From: Lepturacanthus savala
Taxonomy: Eukaryota > Chordata > Actinopteri > Scombriformes > Trichiuridae
Direction of reading: 5' to 3'
NCBI GenBank assembly: GCA_030544235.1
Contig: CM060484.1
Coordinates: forward strand, 14,119,031-14,183,030
Length of the DNA: 64,000 bases
Shown here in pieces: positions 59,766-64,000 of this stretch; the stretch's first letter is position 1; each line of letters starts with the position of its first letter. Position numbers and translations under genes: made by a program. A model generated the notes under the pieces. That model saw only the letters and a program-made list of their open reading frames with translations, was not told where the DNA came from and did not search any database.

Positions 59766-60545
59766 TTTTCCGAGTCAGGCCATGGGAGCAGAGAAGCCCA
59801 GACCCTCTCCCCTGCCAGCTAAGAGACATAGTCTCTCCAGCATGTCCTGGGTCTTCTCTGGGGCCACTACCCAGAGTGACATGCCCAGAACCCCTCAACA
59901 AGGTAGGTGTCCAGGAGGCTTCACACTCAGCTGCGAACCGCTCCAGCGAGAGCTGAAGGTCATGGTCCGATGAAGCTGACCATGCCTAGAGATTCGCTCT
60001 ATAAAGGTTATGAACAGAATCAATGACAAAGGGGCCTGGCAGGTCCAAGTCCCATTGGGAACAAGTGCGACTTATTACCAGCCATGTGTGCATTGACATC
60101 CCCTAGCAGAGGGAGTCCTCTGGGTACTGGAGCACTCTGGGTACTCTGACCTGCTGTTTGGGGCATAGGCACAGACGACAGTCAGAACCTGTAGCCTCAC
60201 CCAAAGGCCTGCCTTCAAAGGTAAAGGCAGGTGACCCTCTCGTTCACCTTGTTGTGAACCCTAATGTCCATGTCTCATCAAGGTCAACTTCAAAGTGGTA
60301 AAGAGTCCAACTGAAACTGATTCCAGACCTCACGCTGTGTCTTAAGGTGAGCCCGACTATATCTAGCTGGTACCCGTCAACCTCGCGCACCAGCTCAGAC
60401 TTCTTCCTCGCCAGAGAGGTGAGGTTCCACGTCCCCAAAGCCAGCTTCTGCAGCCAGGGTCCCCGCCTCCAGCTACAAGCCCCTCCCACAGGTTGCGGGG
60501 CCATGGTAAGGGAATCCCATTTCAACCCTTTGGGTTATGCCTAGC
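59766..60545 (-). mobile_element. LINE (non-LTR retrotransposon) endonuclease-region fragment
   Basis: On the minus strand, around 60,350-60,450, a frame reads LGTWNLTSLARKKSELVREV followed by DGYQLDIVGL. The GTWN start with the downstream ELV and LDIVGL is the N-terminal signature of the APE-type endonuclease of LINE elements. The frame then decays and no reverse transcriptase is present. The rest of the segment has no intact frame. I cannot name the LINE clade with confidence. Confidence 0.65.
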
Positions 60546-61309
60546 TGGGCCCCATTGGCAAAACTTTCTAAATTCATTTATATTTCCAAAACCACCCTGG
60601 GGACCTCGAAATTTCAAATTTCAGGATTTTTCCAGATTTTTCATGACCATGTGAACCCTGTACACCTTACCTGCCTGGTAAATGGCCAGTTTGTAACACA
60701 CTGTCAACAATGACACCATGCAGCTTATTTTACAGGCTTCACTAAGCTCCTCCAGAGCCCCTGAGGACAAGACATGTACTAACCAGTTATGTATAAAATT
60801 CCCCTTTAACTAACTAAACATTTGCTTGATGCAAAGATCAAGAAATTGTGTTGAAATCAATGGTAATGCAGACTCTTACGTACGCTTGTATTCAATATTA
60901 AAATAAAATGTACTCGTTTGTGTACTCTGTCAATAGGCAATGACTGTGCGTACGAGACAGAGAAAGAAAACAAGTGTTTTGTTTCTGAGCTCTGGGCATA
61001 AGAGAGCTTGTGTCTCTGTTGGTCTGCGTGTGTGTGTATAAGGGAGGTGGCTGCAGACAGACAGGCTCTAGGGGATTACGGAACAGGACAAGGCACCATA
61101 ACTCATCGGGCCGATCACTGGCCACAGACAGACAGGCTGGGTGCATGCTGATGGCTCACTGATAGGAATCTGCCACTAGCAACCGACAAAGAGCATTTAT
61201 CTGTGGGGGAAACCCATGGGCGCAGTCCTATTCTCAAACAAACATCCATTCAACCCACAAACACAGAGCACACCACAAGTCTAATACGCACATACTATGC
61301 TAATTTGTG

Positions 61310-61570
61310 ACTCATCGCTCGATTAATCAGACGATCACTTTCTTGATTAGTCGTTCAATCAAGTATGAAAAAAGTCCAGTCGCATTTCCTCAAAGACTAA
61401 GATGTCAATGACTTGCCAACTGTGTCCCACAACAGTCTCAATCCTTAATATATTCAGCTTCTTATCACATAAAGCAAAGAAATGAAAAGCAATGAAAAAC
61501 AACTCTTCGTAATTACAAAACTGTAATCAGAGAATGTTTGGTAATCCTGCCAAATATTGATTATTTGAGT
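61310..61570 (+). repeat. Dispersed 'ATCGAT' family repeat copy
   Basis: CTCGATTAATCAGACGATCA, then TTGATTAGTCGTTCAATCAA, CCTCAAAGACTAAGATGTCA, ATATTCAGCTTCTTATCACA and AAAGCAAAGAAATGAAAAGC appear in the order typical of the repeat. A terminal AT-rich remnant follows. Confidence 0.6.
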
Positions 61571-61819
61571 ATATAAATAGTTCTGACAAGTTACTTGTAT
61601 TAATATATGACTTATTATTACTTATTTTTTAATTTAAAAAAATAAAAACAAATCACTGGGCATCTGCCCATTTGCAACTGACCATTTCAGCAATTAGATT
61701 GGTGAGTAACAACTAGGCAAAATAATATTGTAGGTTAAAGATAAAATGTCCCTTTGGTGTTGTGTTCTTTTGTTTTATTGGTGTGTGTGTTTGTGTGTGT
61801 TTACGTGTAATACTCATAC

Positions 61820-61956
61820 TTGCTACTCCGGATGCCAGGCCGTAAAGCAGGCCTCCCTCAGCTTTTGGCTCAAAGATGTGGGTCGGAGGTGGACATTTCT
61901 CCTGTCTGATGAAGTTGTAGAGCAGGGTCTTTACCAACCGACTGGTTAGACATAAA
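61820..61956 (-). CDS. dym: dym coding exon 8
   Basis: 137 nt. The first base completes a cysteine codon from exon 7 (TG|T), followed by LCLTSRLVKTLLYNFIRQEK, CPPPTHIFEPKAEGGLLYGL, ASGVA and one base left for exon 9. Mammals read TSKLVKTLLYNFIRQEKPPP and GGGLLYGLASGVA. The variable insert after the proline run is shorter here. The acceptor is CCCCAG and the donor GTATGA. Confidence 0.97.
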
Positions 61957-63043
61957 CTGGGGAAAAAGATGTCGGAGATGAAAAGAAAGAGTTTGAAAAT
62001 GTAACAAATGCATCCGTTAAACGTCAAAGGAGAGACGGACATCCTATTCTCAGTCCACAGGTGTGCGTATCTGATGTCAGTTTGAGACCAATCTTTCCTC
62101 ATCACATAAGCTCTTTCTCAGTGACAGACATGTAATTAGTTATGTGTACAATATCCAATATCACTGTTTTGGTAATTTGACACAGCTTTGCTTTCCCGAC
62201 TAAATGGCAAACACATTTTACATAGCCCTCTAAATCTGTCTTGTCTACATCAGCTACTTGGAAGCCTTTCTTCAGCACAGTGGCAATTAATCCAAAGTGC
62301 TCTCATTTGTCTCTTATGCTGTGAGAGCTCTGAAAGAAAATTACTTTGATCCTCTGTCCAGTCCACCCCATCTAAACAGCACTAAAAAATACACTCAGTG
62401 GTACAGCATTTATCTACATTCATCTATATTCAAGATAAGAATGAACTAAAGAAAATTGGGTTCAAACCATTTCCAAGTACAAGACAACATCGGAAGGTCA
62501 TTTTTACTTTTAATTAGCATTTAGTAGTTAGCTCATCCACCGCCACATTTTACATATTGCATTTAGAAATTCGAGATTTTTATCATCTTTTAAAAAAAAG
62601 ACAGACTCGCTTGTTCGCTTTCCTTTAAAAAAAAAAAAAAAATCACAGACTACAAGGTCACAGTGGAGACAAAGAATCTTGGTGACTAGACTTGTTTCGT
62701 TTGGTCGGTTTCATATCAAACTGAATGACACATAAAGACACTATCCGGAGCATGATCAGATTGTCTCATGTCTGGAAACGTAGAGAGAGGCTGACTCTAT
62801 TTGAGTCTGGATAGACGAATAGAAGGCTAGATCAGACAGCTTCAAGTTGGATTGGAGACGATCCAGAATTATCTGGGCCTGCGTTCAAAAACTCGTCAAC
62901 AGTCATGTGGACGATCCAAGTTACCGAGACAAGTGAGAGTAAGTCGCACATCAGGAGAAATTTTCAAAAAATTAGACCACTTCAATGAGTTTATTTAACA
63001 CTTGCAGTTCTGTTTTTACACCGATTACTTGGTTTGAGTTAAA

Positions 63044-63489
63044 TAAGACTGGGTATACCCATTATTTCTTGCACACAAATTCATTTCACTCTGCAATTTT
63101 CTCCTCAGCGAGGGAGCCAATCACAGAACGGGAGTGGGTGCAGCAAGATGATGACGAAACAGAGAAAAGACTTTGTTGTTCACCTTGGATCCATCATGGC
63201 GGCAAACAGAATTTTACCTTTTGATGATGTTAGAAAATGTGTTTTAGATACTTTAGACCGCTGGTTTATTTAAAAAAAAGAGGAACTTTTAGCTCTAAAC
63301 TACTTAATCGTCATTAGGTATGTTAGATACAATTGGCTATAAGCTACGTATATACACATATTTGATAGTCATTCATAGCGCCCAATAAATGGCTCTGAGC
63401 TTTCACAAACCACACCTCCAATATGAACGGATGGCTCCCAGACTGAATCTCAGTCTGCACTGAGATGAAGTCTGGTGTTAGCCAGGCTA
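63044..63489 (+). mobile_element. MITE-like element, copy 3 of 3
   Basis: It begins TAAGACTGGGTATACCCATT and ends GGTGTTAGCCAGGCTA. Shared blocks are GCGAGGGAGCCAATCACAGA, GTGCAGCAAGATGATGACGA, ATCATGGCGGCAAACAG and CAATAAATGGCTCTGAGC. The right end is the best-preserved of the three. It is non-coding. Confidence 0.75.
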
Positions 63490-63496
63490 GAGCTTA

Positions 63497-63545
63497 ATGG
63501 TAAATGGACAACATTTATAGAGCACTTTTCTAGTTTATCGGCTTC
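63497..63545 (+). repeat. Short teleost repeat fragment (TGGTAAATGGACAAC type)
   Basis: AATGGTAAATGGACAACATT, TATAGAGCACTTTTCTAG and TTTATCGGC match the start of a common fish repeat, cut off after about 50 bp. It abuts the MITE-like element. Confidence 0.55.
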
Positions 63546-63592
63546 CTCAGTGGAGGACTAAAGTGTGCGTGTGTGTGTGTGTGTGTCCTCAC

Positions 63593-63718
63593 CATCGTCC
63601 CTTCATGATGTGCTGGTAGATTAATCCATCTCGGAGGATGTCTTTGTGGAACAGCTGGTAGGAGAAGAATACCAGCAGCGTGGTCACCGCTTCGAACAAG
63701 ATGCTATAGGTGATGTCG
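63593..63718 (-). CDS. dym: dym coding exon 7 (most upstream exon in window)
   Basis: 126 nt. One base ends a codon from the previous exon, outside the window. The exon then encodes DITYSILFEAVTTLLVFFSY, QLFHKDILRDGLIYQHIMKG, R and two bases passed to exon 8. Mammals read DITYEISVEAISTMVVFLSC and QLFHKEVLRQSISHKYLMRG. This is the least conserved exon here, but the frame, length and both splice sites (CTGCAG, GTGAGG) fit. It lies about 168 residues into the protein. Confidence 0.93.
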
Positions 63719-64000
63719 CTGCAGGGACAGATGCAAGCGGAGTTCATGTGACCTCAAAATCTTTTGTATCACAATAGTAAATAAGTATATGGATGATCTC
63801 TACGCATCACCTATTTATTCCATTCCACATTTTAGGAAGCAGTTTGTGCAACTGCGATACCTCTCCCTTTTAGTGCTGTTTACACTCACATTATAAAAAG
63901 GGGTAGAAAGAACAATGTGATTCCTAAGTGGAAAGTGGCCCGGGTAAGGAAGTGTATCATTTCACTAAAGCATGTTTACTAAACTTAACTCCTACTTGCT
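63719..64000 (-). other. dym: dym intron 6, partial
   Basis: 282 bases of intron 5' of the exon 7 acceptor, running off the window. No exon is seen. Confidence 0.85.

Larger units (their letters stand above)
59218..60661. mobile_element. Composite nested repeat with CAGGGTT...AACCCTG ends
   Basis: The outer unit starts CCAGGGTTTTCCATATTTTA and ends TTCATGACCATGTGAACCCTG-like, so the tips CAGGGTT and AACCCTG are inverted copies. Both halves carry CCATGACTTT- and TTTTCATGAC-type motifs. Between them sit an ATCGAT-family piece (59,370-59,520) and a LINE piece (59,766-60,545), suggesting sequential insertion. Confidence 0.55.
55499..61819 (-). other. dym: dym intron 8
   Basis: A 6.3 kb intron with donor GTATGA. 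It holds a nested repeat stack (59,218-60,661), an ATCGAT-family repeat (61,310-61,570), a G-run near 55,999-56,009, CA runs at about 57,600-57,640 and 58,091-58,135 and a short TA run near 58,874. No nested gene is supported. The sequence from 55,860 to 56,330 is of moderate complexity and I recognise nothing in it. Confidence 0.9.
61957..63592 (-). other. dym: dym intron 7
   Basis: A 1.6 kb intron with donor GTGAGG. The third MITE-like copy fills 63,044-63,489, followed by a fragment of another teleost repeat (63,497-63,545) and a (TG)n run at 63,566-63,587 that ends just before the donor of exon 7. Confidence 0.93.
21365..63718 (-). other. dym: dym (dymeclin) gene, 3' eleven coding exons
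   Basis: Eleven exons with GT-AG introns and matching phases join to 1,510 nt encoding 502 C-terminal residues of dymeclin. The mammalian protein is about 669 residues, so roughly the first 167 are encoded right of the window. Dymeclin is a peripheral Golgi-associated protein needed for Golgi organisation and secretory traffic; human DYM mutations cause Dyggve-Melchior-Clausen and Smith-McCort skeletal dysplasias. Identity is clear across every exon, with blocks such as LVKTLLYNFIRQEK, SLLLLLVLANLTD, FQINFNSLYTALCEQQ, HTNCLAALANMSAQFR and FFIPYVWSLVFNS. Below I number the exons 7-17 by counting back from the last, assuming the mammalian 17-exon layout. smad7 follows on the same strand, as in mammals. 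Confidence 0.97.

Noticed and set aside
21515..63592. Genes nested in dym introns
   Set aside because: Frames of 60-145 codons in the introns are low-complexity or transposon-derived and none shows a recognisable domain.

Overview
This window reads as vertebrate nuclear DNA from a ray-finned fish, probably a spiny-rayed teleost. The evidence is two recognisable split genes, smad7 and dym, lying head-to-tail on the minus strand as their mammalian orthologues do, plus a dense load of CA/GT microsatellites and dispersed repeats that I recognise from teleost genomes. No prokaryotic operon, CRISPR array, phage or plasmid signature was seen, and no rRNA or tRNA gene was found. Species cannot be named from the sequence.

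Region 1 (1 to about 9,760): the 5' half of smad7. Coding exon 1 (8048-8513) and the small exon 2 with the PPPPY motif (7005-7058) are present. The MH2-encoding 3' exons were not found and should lie left of position 1. The 5' flank is CpG-rich and holds a perfect palindromic SMAD-binding element, GTCTAGAC, three bases from a CACGTG E-box. This fits the known negative-feedback induction of Smad7 by TGF-beta/BMP signalling. An upstream reading frame overlaps the smad7 start codon out of frame.

Region 2 (about 9,760 to 21,364): AT-rich intergenic DNA and the probable dym 3' untranslated region. No protein gene is visible. It contains repeats, including a decayed hAT transposase BED-finger remnant, a MITE-like element, a G23 homopolymer and a (TA)52 tract starting 45 nt after the dym stop codon.

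Region 3 (21,365 to 64,000): the last eleven coding exons of dym (dymeclin, a Golgi-associated protein). All have GT-AG splice sites and compatible phases, and together they encode 502 C-terminal residues of a protein that is about 669 residues in mammals. The 5' exons lie right of the window. The introns, up to 14.3 kb, carry many transposon-derived repeats but no nested protein gene that I could support.

No novel multi-gene system was found. The points most worth a second look are regulatory or structural: the smad7 SMAD/E-box module, the overlapping smad7 upstream ORF, the (TA)52 tract in the dym 3' UTR, a three-copy MITE-like family with a near-perfect target-site duplication, a nested transposon stack in the dym intron, and several long hairpins. 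Repeat family assignments rest on recalled sequence patterns and need a RepeatMasker run to confirm.
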